A stretch of 64,000 bases of DNA from an uncultured Erythrobacter sp. (GCA_913055155.1 CAJXJR010000004.1:62001-126000), one strand, 5' to 3'; positions 19,552 to 29,386 are shown, counted from the first letter of the stretch. Notes: generated by a model not told the origin, from the sequence alone. Program-made: numbers and translations.

Positions 19552-20637
19552 TTAGGCAGTGCCCCTCGCGGATCGGAAAAGATCGGCAATCGCACGCGGG
19601 GCAAGGGCAAGGCCCGCGATATAGGCCGGCAGGGTCAGTTGCACCCAATAGAAGTTCTCCGGCCGGGCAAACAGCGCCATGGCAAGGAAGAAACCGGCAA
19701 ACCAGATCGCGGCGAACAGGCCCGTGCGCCCCCCCAGCCCCAGCCAGCCCGCAAGCGGCAGGATCGCCAGCGGCGCGGCCAGGCTGACGGGCAGCACCAG
19801 CAGCGCGGTAAGGCGCGAAAGCGCCATCAGCGGCAGGGCCGGCCCCATCATGGCATCCCAGCCTTGCGAGGCGGGATCGCCCGGCAGGCGCTGCGCGGCA
19901 ACGCCAAGGTAATGCAGGTACATCACGCCCGCGAACACGACCAGCAGCGCAGCCAGCGCCGCCACCTCGCGCCAGCGCCTCTCCAGCACGGCGAAGCCCA
20001 GCCACAGCAGCACGAAGGGCGCGGCCAGTTCGCGCACGGCCAGCGCCAGGCCTGCGGCAAGCAGGCTGGGCCACCACCGCTGCGGGGTGTAGAGCACGAA
20101 GGCCAGCGTCAGCAGCAGGCCCGCCAGCAATTCGTGGATCAGCGCCGAATTGGGCGCCATCACCGCCGCCCCGCCCAGCGTCAGCATGAACAGGGTGCCC
20201 GCTCGCTCTGCCAGTGGCATGGACGCGGGCAGCCGCCGGTAAAGCCCGAACAGGCAGCCCAGCAACAGCACGAGTTGCAGCATCCGTACGCCGTCCAGGC
20301 CCAGGCTGTTGTGCAGCCAGGCAAGCGTGGGCAGGCGCACGGTGACGAAGGGGCGCAGCGGATAGTTGCGCGCGCGCTGTTCGTCCACGGCGGCCTGGTA
20401 ATAATCCTCGCCCGCCATCACCCGCTCGGAAATCGCCGCGTAGAGCGCAAGGTCGCCTTCCGAATTATCAGGCTCGGCTTCGACCCGCTCGGTCTCTGCC
20501 TGGTCCACCGGCGCCACGGCCACGGCGGCCCAGGCCATGCTGGTGGCCAGCAGCACCAAGACCGCGGCAGCGGCCCAGCGCGGCAGGCGCGCGAAAGGCC
20601 TGCCAAGGGTTTCCCACCATGCCAGCGGATCGATCAT
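19552..20637 (-). CDS. Polytopic membrane protein, GT-C/DUF2029-like
   Basis: The 361-residue protein has about nine hydrophobic helices. A loop after the first helix contains the acidic EGDLALYAAISERVMAGED and a Tyr/Arg-rich NYPLRPFVTVRLP, the layout of GT-C type glycosyltransferases that use polyprenyl-phosphate sugars. No specific family was identified, so a glycosyltransferase role is only suggested. It lies between coaBC and ubiB on the same strand. Confidence 0.65.
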   Translation of the reverse strand: MIDPLAWWETLGRPFARLPRWAAAAVLVLLATSMAWAAVAVAPVDQAETERVEAEPDNSEGDLALYAAISERVMAGEDYYQAAVDEQRARNYPLRPFVTVRLPTLAWLHNSLGLDGVRMLQLVLLLGCLFGLYRRLPASMPLAERAGTLFMLTLGGAAVMAPNSALIHELLAGLLLTLAFVLYTPQRWWPSLLAAGLALAVRELAAPFVLLWLGFAVLERRWREVAALAALLVVFAGVMYLHYLGVAAQRLPGDPASQGWDAMMGPALPLMALSRLTALLVLPVSLAAPLAILPLAGWLGLGGRTGLFAAIWFAGFFLAMALFARPENFYWVQLTLPAYIAGLALAPRAIADLFRSARGTA

Positions 20638-20701
20638 GTCGAGGGTGTGGACCGGGAGCGGCGCGGGCTCAAGCGAGGCGGCCGGATTTCCCCCAGACGC
20701 T

Positions 20702-22258
20702 CTAGCCGATCAAGCCGGCAAGGCTGGCGCCCCAGACGGCGGCACCGCCCACCACGGCAGCGGTGACATAGCCCAGCCAACCGCGCCCCTTTCGCTGGCG
20801 GCGTTCCCACACCAGCTCGATCTCCGGCAGCGGCGGCGGCTCGGGCGCGCCACCCTTGGGCGGGAAGCGGTCCTCTATCCGGCGCACCAGGTCGGGCAGG
20901 CCCAGCAGGGTGTCGAAATCGGTGCGGATCCGGTCGGCAATCGCGGCTTCGGGGCCCAGTTCGTCGCGGATCCAGCTGCGCACATAGGGGGCGGATACGT
21001 CCCACATGTTGATCTGCGGATGCAGCTGGGTGGCGATGCCTTCTACCATCACCATGGTCTTTTGCAGCAGCAGCAGGTGCGGCTGGGTCTGCATGTCGAA
21101 ATCGCGGGTGATGGCGAACAGCCCGTCCAGCATCTGGCCGACGGAAAGCTCGCTCACCGGCTTGCCGCGCATCGGTTCGCCCACGGCGCGCAGGGCGGTC
21201 GCGAATTCCTCCACCGAGTGATAACTGGGAACGTACTGCGCTTCGAAATGGATTTCCGCCACACGGCGATAGTTGCCGGTGATGAGGCCGTAGAGAATTT
21301 CCGCCAGCCATTGCCGTGCGCGGCGATTGATGCGGCCCATGATGCCGAAATCGATCGCGGCGATGGTGCCGTCGGCTTTCACGAACAGGTTGCCCTGGTG
21401 CATGTCGGCATGGAAGAACCCGCCGCTGATTGCCTGCGTCAGGAAGGCCAGCACCAGCCGGCTGGCAAGGTCGGGCAGGTCGTGCCCGGCTTCCTGCAGC
21501 GCCTCGATATTGCTGATCTTGACGCCGTCGATCCACGCGATGGTCAGCACCCGGCCATTGGTGCGGTCCCAGTCGATCTCGGGGATCTCGTAGCCGTGCA
21601 CACCGCGCATGGCTTCGGCCAGTTCGGAAGCCGAAGCCGCCTCGCGCCGGAAATCGAGTTCCGAATTGGTCCAGCGCTTGAAGTTGGCGATGGTCAGGCG
21701 CGGGCGCAGCCGGCGGGCCTCGCCACCCATCGCCTCGAGGTGCGCTGCGGCCCATTCATAAGTGGCGATATCCTGGGCGAACTTTTCGCGAATACCCGGG
21801 CGCAGCACCTTGATCGCCACCACGCGGCCATCGGTGGTCACGCCCTTGTGCACCTGGGCGATGGAGGCCGCGCCCACCGGATCGGGATCGATCTCGGTGA
21901 AAAGCTCTTCCAGCGGTCGTTCGAAACTGCTCTCGATCTGGTTCCTGATCGCCTCGAACGGAACGGGCGGCAGGCTGTCCTGCAGGCTCAGCAGGTTCTT
22001 CGCCGCTTCGTCGCCGACAAGGTCCGGCCGGGTGGCCAGCGTCTGGCCCAGCTTGATCGCGGCCGGGCCGATCTCGCGAAAGGCGCCGGCATAGTCGGGC
22101 TCGCGCGGCTGCATCGTGCCGAAGCGCGCCAGGCGGCACAGCCGCTTCACCGGGCCCGGCGTGTTGGGATCGCGCTCGATCCCGCGCAAGGCACCGTGCC
22201 GCGCAAGGATGCGGCCCCATTTCAGGAGCCGCCAGATATGCGTTGCCGGGCGCGTCAC
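20702..22258 (-). CDS. ubiB: UbiB-family kinase-like protein (ubiquinone biosynthesis)
   Basis: The 518-residue ABC1/AarF/UbiB atypical kinase supports ubiquinone synthesis. The family KxGQ motif is in AIKLGQTLATRPDL, the alanine-rich loop region in VGAASIAQVHKG, and the catalytic region in FFHADMHQGNLFV with DFGIMGRI. Two C-terminal membrane helices are present. It starts with GTG at 22258, one base after the ubiE stop codon, so ubiE-ubiB form a tight operon. Confidence 0.94.
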   Translation of the reverse strand: MTRPATHIWRLLKWGRILARHGALRGIERDPNTPGPVKRLCRLARFGTMQPREPDYAGAFREIGPAAIKLGQTLATRPDLVGDEAAKNLLSLQDSLPPVPFEAIRNQIESSFERPLEELFTEIDPDPVGAASIAQVHKGVTTDGRVVAIKVLRPGIREKFAQDIATYEWAAAHLEAMGGEARRLRPRLTIANFKRWTNSELDFRREAASASELAEAMRGVHGYEIPEIDWDRTNGRVLTIAWIDGVKISNIEALQEAGHDLPDLASRLVLAFLTQAISGGFFHADMHQGNLFVKADGTIAAIDFGIMGRINRRARQWLAEILYGLITGNYRRVAEIHFEAQYVPSYHSVEEFATALRAVGEPMRGKPVSELSVGQMLDGLFAITRDFDMQTQPHLLLLQKTMVMVEGIATQLHPQINMWDVSAPYVRSWIRDELGPEAAIADRIRTDFDTLLGLPDLVRRIEDRFPPKGGAPEPPPLPEIELVWERRQRKGRGWLGYVTAAVVGGAAVWGASLAGLIG

Positions 22259-22259
22259 C

Positions 22260-23003
22260 CTATACCTTCCATCCCGAATGGATGTTCACCGCGCCGCCGA
22301 GGATCTTTTCCACCCGCGTGCGCACGAACCCGGCGCTCTTTATCATCGCCTCGAACTCGGCGGGCTTGGGAAAGCGGCGGATCGATTCGGCAAGGTAGCG
22401 ATAGCTGTCCTCGTCATTGGCGATCACCTTGCCGATCTGCGGCATCAGCTTGTGCGAATAAAGGTCGTAGACTTCCTTGAAGCCCGGCCACTCGGTGGTG
22501 GAGAATTCCATGCAGTAGAACCGCCCGCCGTATTTCAGCACGCGGTGCGCCTCTGCCAGCGCCTTGTCGATGTGGGTGACGTTACGGATGCCGAAGACGA
22601 TGGTGTAGGCATCGAACTGCTTGTCCGGGTAAGTAAGCTCCTCGGCGTTCTGGCACGACCAGGAAAGCCCATCGAGGCCGCGCTCCATCGCGCGTTCGAT
22701 GCCGACGTCCAGCATGTCCTGGTTGATGTCGGCCACCACCACTTCGGCACCCTTGGCGGCCATGCGGAAGGCAATGTCGCCGGTGCCGCCGGCCATGTCG
22801 AGGATGGCCTCGCCCGGCTGCGGCTTCACGCGGCGCACGAACTGGTCCTTCCACAGGCGGTGCATCCCGCCCGACATGGCATCGTTCATTACGTCGTACT
22901 TGCGCGCGACATTGGAAAAGACCGCGCCCACGCGCTGGGTCTTTTCTTCCGGGGCGACATCTTCGTAGCCGAAGGAGACTGTGTCGGGTTTTGGCTCGCT
23001 CAT
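22260..23003 (-). CDS. ubiE: Ubiquinone/menaquinone C-methyltransferase UbiE
   Basis: This SAM-dependent methyltransferase acts in quinone biosynthesis. The 247-residue protein shows FSNVARKYDVMNDAMSGGMH near the N-terminus, the SAM-binding LDMAGGTGDIAFR and the family signature FGIRNVTHIDKALAEA-HRVLK. The start at 23003 (MSEPKPDTVSFGYEDV) matches the family; an upstream extension reaches into the divergent mutM start region. It is divergent from mutM and precedes ubiB. Confidence 0.96.
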   Translation of the reverse strand: MSEPKPDTVSFGYEDVAPEEKTQRVGAVFSNVARKYDVMNDAMSGGMHRLWKDQFVRRVKPQPGEAILDMAGGTGDIAFRMAAKGAEVVVADINQDMLDVGIERAMERGLDGLSWSCQNAEELTYPDKQFDAYTIVFGIRNVTHIDKALAEAHRVLKYGGRFYCMEFSTTEWPGFKEVYDLYSHKLMPQIGKVIANDEDSYRYLAESIRRFPKPAEFEAMIKSAGFVRTRVEKILGGAVNIHSGWKV

Positions 23004-23059
23004 GCCGGTGCACTTAGGGGCAATTGCCCGCGGCGCAAAGGGTGTTAAAGGGTCAGGCC

Positions 23060-23875
23060 ATGCCGGAACTTCCCGAGGTAGAGACAACCGTGCGCGGCCT
23101 GGCGCGCTTTCTCGATGGCGCGCGGATAGAGCGCGTCACGCTGGGGCGGCCCGACATGCGCTTCCCCTTCCCTGCCGGCCTCGGTCAATCGCTGACAGGC
23201 GCGCGCGTCCTTTCGCTGGGCAGGCGGGCCAAGTACGGCCTTATCTATACCGACCGCGCGCAGACGATGATCTTCCATCTCGGCATGAGCGGCAGGTGGC
23301 GAATCGATCCCGACACGCCGGACAAGCACGACCACCTCGTGCTGGAGACTGCAGACCACCGCTTCGCGCTCAACGATCCGCGCCGCTTCGGCTATGTCGA
23401 CCTGGTGGAGACGGCGGCGCTCGATAGCTGGCCCGCCTTTGCCGCCATGGGGCCTGAACCGCTGGGCGATGCGTTGACGGTCGATCACCTGCGGGCAGCG
23501 ATCAGGGGCCGCAAGCAGGCAATCAAGCTGCTGCTGCTCGACCAGCACGTGGTGGCGGGCCTTGGCAACATCTACGTGTGCGAAGCGCTGCACCGCGCCG
23601 GCGTGCACCCGCGCAAGGCCGGCGGGCGCGTCTACCGCCCCGCGCTGGAAAATCTGGTGCCCGCGATCAAGCAGGTGCTGGAACAATCGATTCGCGACGG
23701 CGGCTCCACCTTGCGCGACTATGCCGCGCCGACGGGCGAACTGGGCTATTTCGCCACGCGCTTCCTTGTCTACGGGCGCGAGGGAGAGACCTGCCTGAGC
23801 TGCGGCAACGCGCCGATAAGGCGGATCGTGCAAGGTGGGCGCAGCACATGGTTCTGCCCTTCGTGCCAGAAGTAG
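23060..23875 (+). CDS. mutM: Formamidopyrimidine-DNA glycosylase
   Basis: This base-excision repair glycosylase/AP lyase acts on 8-oxoguanine. The 271-residue protein begins with the catalytic MPELPEVETT (P2 is the nucleophile after Met removal). The catalytic Lys lies in LSLGRRAKYGL, the conserved Asn in GLGNIYVCEAL, and a four-cysteine zinc finger at the C-terminus (CLSCGN ... CPSC). The start at 23060 is fixed by the PELPEVE motif. Confidence 0.97.
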   Translation: MPELPEVETTVRGLARFLDGARIERVTLGRPDMRFPFPAGLGQSLTGARVLSLGRRAKYGLIYTDRAQTMIFHLGMSGRWRIDPDTPDKHDHLVLETADHRFALNDPRRFGYVDLVETAALDSWPAFAAMGPEPLGDALTVDHLRAAIRGRKQAIKLLLLDQHVVAGLGNIYVCEALHRAGVHPRKAGGRVYRPALENLVPAIKQVLEQSIRDGGSTLRDYAAPTGELGYFATRFLVYGREGETCLSCGNAPIRRIVQGGRSTWFCPSCQK

Positions 23876-24001
23876 GAGAATCCTTGACCTTTTGCCTCGG
23901 ACAAACTAGTTGCGCCGCTTTCCGGCAGGTCTGCTGCCGATTCAGCTTTACCTAGAACAGGATTTCAACGGGCGGCATGGCTGCTCGAAACAAGGACAGA
24001 C

Positions 24002-24262
24002 ATGGCCAATACGCTGCAAGCCAAGAAGCGCATCCGTCGCAACAACCGCCGCGCCGAAATCAACGGTGCCCGCATGAGCCGCATCCGTTCCTTCATCAAG
24101 AAGGTGGAAACGGCCTGCACCGAAGGCAACAAGGACGAAGCACAGGCCGCGCTGAAGAGCGCGCAGCCGGAAATCGCCCGCGGCGTTGCCAAGGGCGTGC
24201 TGCACAAGAACACCGCGGCTCGCAAGATGAGCCGTCTGAGCAAGCGCGTCGCCGCTCTCTGA
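24002..24262 (+). CDS. rpsT: 30S ribosomal protein S20
   Basis: The 86-residue basic protein starts [20 protein letters not shown] and has the S20 helical pattern ([26 protein letters not shown]). It binds 16S rRNA. rpsT directly upstream of dnaA is a common alphaproteobacterial order. Confidence 0.97.
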   Translation: MANTLQAKKRIRRNNRRAEINGARMSRIRSFIKKVETACTEGNKDEAQAALKSAQPEIARGVAKGVLHKNTAARKMSRLSKRVAAL

Positions 24263-24337
24263 TTCGCTGCTGCGGCAACCCGATTCGGGTCGCCAGCGCG
24301 CCGATCAGCAGAACGTAATCGGAACAGATTACAGCAG

Positions 24338-24367
24338 GGGCCGGTGGTTTTCCCACCGGCCCTTTTC
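24338..24367 (+). terminator. Rho-independent terminator after rpsT
   Basis: GGGCCGGTGG (24338-24347) and CCACCGGCCC (24353-24362) form a 10-bp stem followed by TTTTC, about 75 bp after the rpsT stop codon. Confidence 0.9.
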
Positions 24368-24810
24368 GCATGTGCAAAAGATGCCCGAGGCGCTTGCGCG
24401 TAAGTGTAGGGAATCCCGCGATTCGCGAGACTGTCACAAACTAATCTTTGTTTTTCAGGGGTTTGAACGGAAGTCTGCGGGACTGCGGCCTGTCAATGAC
24501 CATTTTTTAAATATTTTTGACAGGGCCCTCTTGAGCTTCGTCGGGAGTCCTTCATAACAGACTTCCGGCCACGACGAACGCTGTCGCGGCCATCAACAAT
24601 GAGTTTTCGACAAGTGGATCGGTGTGCGCAACCCGCGCTCACCGGACGGGGAAGTTTTGTCACCAGTCGAGGCTCTCGGGGTCGAAACACAACAGGGGAC
24701 GTCGGGCAGGCCGGCATTCGGATTTATTTGGGGTTTGGAAGGCGATGATTCGGATGGGACCGCACAGCGGGCGCAACAACGCGGCGAAGACAGAGGGCAG
24801 CGAAGACAAC
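24368..24810 (+). promoter_or_regulatory. dnaA upstream region
   Basis: This stretch of about 440 bp has no convincing gene. It contains an AT-rich run (TTTTTTAAATATTTTT, around 24504-24519), unusual for this GC-rich window. A loose sigma70-like pair follows: TTGAGC at 24531-24536 and CATAAC at 24553-24558, 16 bp apart. I found no cluster of TTATCCACA-type DnaA boxes. It is most likely the dnaA promoter and leader; the replication origin is not supported here. Confidence 0.4.
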
Positions 24811-26214
24811 ATGGAAGAACAGCAGGCGATCGACCTTGCGGCGGATTGGGCTGACATCAGCCAGGGCCTCAGGAAAGATCTCGGTCACCAGCTCTTCACC
24901 CAGTGGATCAAGCCGATCCAGCTGGGCAAGCTCGACCCCGAAACCGGCACGCTGGACCTGTTCCTGCCGACCGAGTTTTCGGCCAGCTGGGTTGAGGACC
25001 GCTATCACGACCGCCTGTCGCTGGCCTGGAAGATCGCCAGCAGCGACGTGCGCCACATCGCCATCAAGGTGCATCCCGGTCGCCGCAAGATCGCCGACCT
25101 CGACCTGCGCGGGCAGGACGGTTTCGGCCACCGCGCCGCCAACGATGCGTCGCTGGCGATGGAATCGATCGGCGAGGACGGCTTCACCGCCAGCGTCGGC
25201 CTCGATCCCAGCCAGACCTTCGCCGCCTTCGTTACCGGCAGCACCAACGTGCTGGCCAAGAACGCGGCGGAACGCATGGCCAAGGCGGAAAAGCCGCAGT
25301 TCAGCCCGCTCTACCTGAAAGCCGCCACCGGCCAGGGCAAGACGCACCTGCTGCACGCGATCGGCCACGCCTACCTGCAGACGCACCCGCGGGCGCGCAT
25401 CTTCTACTGCAGCGCGGAGCGCTTCATGGTGGAGTTCGTGCAGGCGCTGAAGTCGAACGAGATGATCGAGTTCAAGGCGCGGCTGCGCGGGTTCGACCTG
25501 CTGCTGGTGGACGATATCCAGTTCATCATCGGCAAGGCTTCTGCGCAGGAAGAACTGCTCTACACGATCGACGCGCTGCTGGCCGAGGGCAAGCGCCTGG
25601 TCTTCGCCGCCGACCGCGCCCCGCAGGCGCTGGACGGGGTGGAACCGCGCCTGCTTTCGCGCCTGTCGATGGGCCTGGTGGCCGACATCCAGCCCGCCGA
25701 CATCGAACTGCGCCGAGCGATCCTGGAATCGAAGCTGACCAAGTTCGCCCCGCTGGAAGTGCCGGAGGACGTGATCGACTTCCTCGCCCGCACCGTTTCA
25801 CGCAACGTGCGCGAACTGGTGGGCGGCCTGAACAAGCTGATCGCCTATGCCCAGCTCACCGGGCAGGAAGTGTCGCTGCAGCTGGCCGAGGAACAGCTGA
25901 CCGATATCCTCTCGGCCAATCGCCGCCGCATCACCATCGACGAGATCCAGCGCACGGTGTGCCAGTTCTATCGCATCGACCGCTCTGAAATGAGCAGCAA
26001 GCGTCGCGCCCGCGCGGTGGTGCGCCCGCGCCAGGTGGCCATGTACCTCGCCAAGGTGCTGACGCCGCGCAGCTATCCGGAAATCGGCCGCAAGTTCGGG
26101 GGCCGCGATCATTCCACGGTAATCCACGCCGTGCGCCTGATCGAGGACCTGCGCCAGCGCGATGCCGACATGGATGGCGACGTGCGCAGCCTGCTCCGCC
26201 AGCTGGAAAGCTAG
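24811..26214 (+). CDS. dnaA: Chromosomal replication initiator protein DnaA
   Basis: DnaA binds DnaA boxes and melts the origin. The 467-residue form shows domain I near the N-terminus (residues about 8-85) and a short linker. The AAA+ domain has Walker A TGQGKTHLLHAIGH and Walker B LLLVDDIQF, and the C-terminal DNA-binding domain has GRKFGGRDHSTVIHAV. The Walker A reads ATGQGKT rather than the usual GxxGLGKT. The start at 24811 (MEEQQAIDLAADW) gives a normal length; in-frame ATGs at 24745 and 24754 would add about 20 residues, and the choice is uncertain. Confidence 0.95.
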   Translation: MEEQQAIDLAADWADISQGLRKDLGHQLFTQWIKPIQLGKLDPETGTLDLFLPTEFSASWVEDRYHDRLSLAWKIASSDVRHIAIKVHPGRRKIADLDLRGQDGFGHRAANDASLAMESIGEDGFTASVGLDPSQTFAAFVTGSTNVLAKNAAERMAKAEKPQFSPLYLKAATGQGKTHLLHAIGHAYLQTHPRARIFYCSAERFMVEFVQALKSNEMIEFKARLRGFDLLLVDDIQFIIGKASAQEELLYTIDALLAEGKRLVFAADRAPQALDGVEPRLLSRLSMGLVADIQPADIELRRAILESKLTKFAPLEVPEDVIDFLARTVSRNVRELVGGLNKLIAYAQLTGQEVSLQLAEEQLTDILSANRRRITIDEIQRTVCQFYRIDRSEMSSKRRARAVVRPRQVAMYLAKVLTPRSYPEIGRKFGGRDHSTVIHAVRLIEDLRQRDADMDGDVRSLLRQLES

Positions 26215-26437
26215 GAACGGAAGCTACCGACGGCGCGGCCCTGCCAAGCCGCCGGACCAGTCCTTTTTTCGGCAGGCTTTCCACCCTCATTCCACACACC
26301 CTTCCACGGCCTGCACTCGCGGGCCGTGCACCGGCAATGCACAGGCTTGTGCGCAGCCGATCCACTGGCTTGTCGACAAGCATGCAGCTTGCTGTCACCA
26401 GCGCCGCGGGACTCTGCCAGAAAAGGACTTGCCCATC

Positions 26438-26854
26438 ATGACGACCTATCTCGAAGCCACCCAGGAACTGGGCCGCGCGCTGTTCATGCGGGGGATCGAG
26501 GGGCCGGTGGTCATGCTCAACCTGCTGCGCTTTCGCGAGGTCGCCGACTATTCGCACGCGCCCGAACTCGCGCCCGCCGAACCGATCAGCGGAGCGGCGG
26601 CTTACGACATCTATGTCGAACAGGTGCAGCCGCACCTCGAAGCCAGCGGCGGGAAGCTGGTGTTCAAGGGAGAAGGCGGACAATTCCTGATCGGCCCGGA
26701 AGACGAGCGGTGGGACCTTGCCATGCTGGTGGAACAGAGCTCGCTCGAATCGTTCTTCGCCTTTGCGCAGATGCCCGGAATGAACGCGATCCTTGCCCAT
26801 CGCACCGCCGCGTTGGTCGATTCGCGGCTGCTGCCGCTCGCCCCGCTGGCCTGA
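26438..26854 (+). CDS. DUF1330-like protein
   Basis: The 138-residue cytoplasmic protein has a ferredoxin-like (dimeric alpha-beta barrel) pattern: PVVMLNLLRFREVADY, AYDIYVEQVQPHLEASGGKL and WDLAMLVEQSSLESFFAF. These resemble DUF1330 proteins, of unknown activity. The start at 26438 follows AAAAGGA at suitable distance; upstream in-frame sequence is not conserved. Confidence 0.75.
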   Translation: MTTYLEATQELGRALFMRGIEGPVVMLNLLRFREVADYSHAPELAPAEPISGAAAYDIYVEQVQPHLEASGGKLVFKGEGGQFLIGPEDERWDLAMLVEQSSLESFFAFAQMPGMNAILAHRTAALVDSRLLPLAPLA

Positions 26855-26905
26855 TCGCCCCTTGCACCGCTTTACCCGGGCGCAATTCCGGGTAGGGAGG
26901 AGCTG

Positions 26906-27685
26906 ATGAGTGAGCACCCTCACCCCCTGTCCGAAGACCGGCTGAACCGTTTCGCCCGCCATATCGTGCTGCCCGAGATCGGCGGCGCGGGGCAGGCGGC
27001 GATTGCGCGCGCGCATGTCGTGCTGGTGGGCCTTGGCGGCATCGGCGCCCCGGCGCTGCAATACCTGGCGGGCGCGGGCGTGGGGCACCTGACGCTGATC
27101 GACGACGACAAGGTTTCGGCCAGCAACCTGCAACGCCAGACCATCTACACCACTCGCGATATCGGCCATGGCAAGGCCGTCTCCGCGCGCCGCTGGCTCG
27201 CCAACTTCGACGAGAAGCTGGAGGTGTCGATCCATGACCGGCGCATCACGCAAGACAATGTCGAACAGCTGATCGCGGGCGCCGACCTGGTGCTGGACGG
27301 CACCGATAACTTCGCCACGCGCCTTGCCGTATCCGACGCCTGCGTTGCCGCGAGCATTCCGCTGCTCTCTGCGGCCGTCGGTCGCTTTCAGGGGCAGGTC
27401 GGTGCCTTTGTGGGCCACCGCGACGATCAGCCCTGCTATCGCTGCTTTGTCGGCGATGCCTTCGATGCCGAGGATTGCGACACCTGCGCCGAAGACGGCG
27501 TGCTGGGCGCCATGGTCGGCTGGGTCGGCACCTTTGCCGCCATGCAAGCGGTGCGCATACTGGTCAGCGCCACGGGCGGCATGGGCGATCCGCAGTGGGG
27601 CAAGCTGCACCTGATGGACGGCTTGAAGCCCGGCATGCGCACGCTCGCCATCGCCAAGGATCCCGCTTGCCGCGCCTGCGGCTGA
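26906..27685 (+). CDS. ThiF/MoeB/HesA-family adenylyltransferase
   Basis: This E1-like enzyme activates the C-terminus of a ubiquitin-like sulfur carrier (ThiS or MoaD) by adenylation. The 259-residue protein has the nucleotide motif VVLVGLGGIGAPALQYLAGAG, the Arg finger region NLQRQTIYTTRDIG, the DGTDNFATRL motif and two zinc-binding pairs (CYRC and CRAC). Without a linked thi or moa gene it cannot be assigned to thiamine or molybdopterin synthesis; MoeB-like is the nearest reading. Confidence 0.9.
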   Translation: MSEHPHPLSEDRLNRFARHIVLPEIGGAGQAAIARAHVVLVGLGGIGAPALQYLAGAGVGHLTLIDDDKVSASNLQRQTIYTTRDIGHGKAVSARRWLANFDEKLEVSIHDRRITQDNVEQLIAGADLVLDGTDNFATRLAVSDACVAASIPLLSAAVGRFQGQVGAFVGHRDDQPCYRCFVGDAFDAEDCDTCAEDGVLGAMVGWVGTFAAMQAVRILVSATGGMGDPQWGKLHLMDGLKPGMRTLAIAKDPACRACG

Positions 27686-27702
27686 ACACGAAAGGCCTGC
27701 CA

Positions 27703-28704
27703 ATGCTTCACCGGATTGCCACCCTCTTCGCCTTGCTCATCGGCCTTGTCGCCGCACCGCTCGCTGCACAGGAAGAGAGCCCCCGCTGGGCGCTGGTGAT
27801 CCACGGCGGTGCAGGCACCTTGGAGCGCGAGCGCATGACGCCCGAGCGCGATGCCGAAATCCGCGCCGCGCTCAATGCGGCGCTGGAAACAGGCTCTGCC
27901 GTGCTGGCCGATGGCGGCACCGCGATGGACGCAGTGGAGGCGACCATCCGCGTGCTGGAGGACAATCCCAATTTCAACGCCGGGCGCGGTGCGGTGTTCA
28001 CCGCCGACGGCCCCAATTCGCTCGATGCCTCGATCATGGATGGGGCCACGCGCGATGCCGGCGCGGTGGCCGGCGTTTCCGCCACGCGTCACCCGATCAG
28101 CCTGGCGCGCGCGGTGATGGAGCAGAGCCCGCACGTGATGATGGCAGGCTACGGCGCAGACGAATTCTCGCACCAGCGCGGGCTGGAACAGGCCGAGCCC
28201 GGCTGGTTCTATACCGAGGAACGCTGGGAGCAGTTGCAGCGCTGGCTGGCGCAGCGCCAGGCCGGCCTGACGCCCGACCCGGACCTGAAGTACGGCACCG
28301 TGGGCGCGGTGGCGCTGGACATGGACGGCAACCTTGCCGCGGGCACCTCCACCGGTGGCACCACGGGCAAGCTGTTCGGCCGCGTGGGCGATTCCCCCAT
28401 CATCGGGGCGGGCACCTATGCCGACAACCGCGCCTGCGCGGTCTCCGCCACGGGGGCCGGCGAATACTACATCCGCGAAGGCGTGGCGCACGAGATCTGC
28501 GCGCGCATGCGCTTCCTTGGCGAAGGCCCACAGGAAGCCGCTGATTTCGTGCAGGCGGAAACGCTGGCGCTGGGCGGCGATGGAGGCGTGATCGTGCTGG
28601 GTGCGGACGGGCGCTGGGCCTATTCGTTCAACACCGCCGGCATGTATCGCGGCGCGGTGACGAGCGAGGACGAGGCGTCGGTCGCCATCTACGGCGACGA
28701 ATAG
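27703..28704 (+). CDS. Exported isoaspartyl peptidase / type III L-asparaginase
   Basis: This Ntn-hydrolase cleaves itself before a threonine and then hydrolyses isoaspartyl dipeptides or asparagine. The 333-residue protein has a signal peptide (MLHRIATLFALLIGLVAAPL), the N-terminal VIHGGAGTLERERM and the NFNAGRGAVFTADG motif. The nucleophile Thr lies in KYGTVGAVALDMDGNLAAG, followed by STGGTTGKLFGRVGDSPIIG. The start at 27703 is chosen by the signal peptide. It lies 17 bp after the ThiF-type gene. Confidence 0.92.
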   Translation: MLHRIATLFALLIGLVAAPLAAQEESPRWALVIHGGAGTLERERMTPERDAEIRAALNAALETGSAVLADGGTAMDAVEATIRVLEDNPNFNAGRGAVFTADGPNSLDASIMDGATRDAGAVAGVSATRHPISLARAVMEQSPHVMMAGYGADEFSHQRGLEQAEPGWFYTEERWEQLQRWLAQRQAGLTPDPDLKYGTVGAVALDMDGNLAAGTSTGGTTGKLFGRVGDSPIIGAGTYADNRACAVSATGAGEYYIREGVAHEICARMRFLGEGPQEAADFVQAETLALGGDGGVIVLGADGRWAYSFNTAGMYRGAVTSEDEASVAIYGDE

Positions 28705-28711
28705 CGCACGC

Positions 28712-29176
28712 CTATTGCGAGCGGCGCTGCGCGTTCAGCGTGTCGATCGTGCTGCGCTGCCTCTCTGGATCGGGACGGCAATGCGTGACGTTGCCCTCCT
28801 TTTCGCAGATGCGGCCCAGCCGGTCGCGACCTTCCTCAACATCTGGGAACAGTATCCCGTAAAGCTGCCACGAGAATGCCGTCATCGTGATGGCAACCAC
28901 CACCGACACCCAGAGAAAGGACGAGCCTTTCGCGACCTGCATGGGCTTCTCTTGCATGAAACCTGCTTTCACGGTCCTGGCGCTCGAAACTGCGGAGCAG
29001 ATGGCGAAAAAGGCGAGCAGGAAGGGCGCTGCCACGAGCAGGACGAAGCTGTAGAACAGCATGTGTGCGTCGAGCTCGTTTGTTTCGGCAATCAGCCACC
29101 AGTCTAGCCAGTACCAGCCCACGTAGGCATAGGGCACCAGGCACAGCAGGCCGAGAAAGGTGATTACGCGTGACAT
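28712..29176 (-). CDS. Small membrane protein of unknown function
   Basis: The 154-residue protein has three predicted helices (about residues 5-25, 40-62 and 87-110) and a charged C-terminal tail with two cysteines (RICEKEGNVTHCRPD). No family was recognised. It is convergent with the isoaspartyl peptidase gene. Confidence 0.65.
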   Translation of the reverse strand: MSRVITFLGLLCLVPYAYVGWYWLDWWLIAETNELDAHMLFYSFVLLVAAPFLLAFFAICSAVSSARTVKAGFMQEKPMQVAKGSSFLWVSVVVAITMTAFSWQLYGILFPDVEEGRDRLGRICEKEGNVTHCRPDPERQRSTIDTLNAQRRSQ

Positions 29177-29386
29177 CCCAGCAGCTTAGCGCTGCAAGGT
29201 TAAATACTTGCTAGCCCCCTGTCACGCCAGCGCGACCGCCCAATTCGAGAACCATTGACTCACAGCCGCCACAGGCAGACATTTCCTGCCACCATGGGGT
29301 GGCTTTGTTGTTTGGTCGCAGGGTCGCCCGCCCCTTTGGTCGTGCATGCCATGTTGGCGTGTGCGCATTAGCAATGGGGGAAATCC

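Noticed and set aside
24368-24810. Replication origin beside dnaA
   Set aside because: An AT-rich run is present, but no cluster of TTATCCACA-type boxes or 13-mers was found. In alphaproteobacteria the origin is often not beside dnaA.
29287-29315. Possible terminator in the gap before the secreted protein at 29387
   Set aside because: GCCACC...GGTGGC is a short stem with only TTTGTTG after it; too weak to call with confidence.
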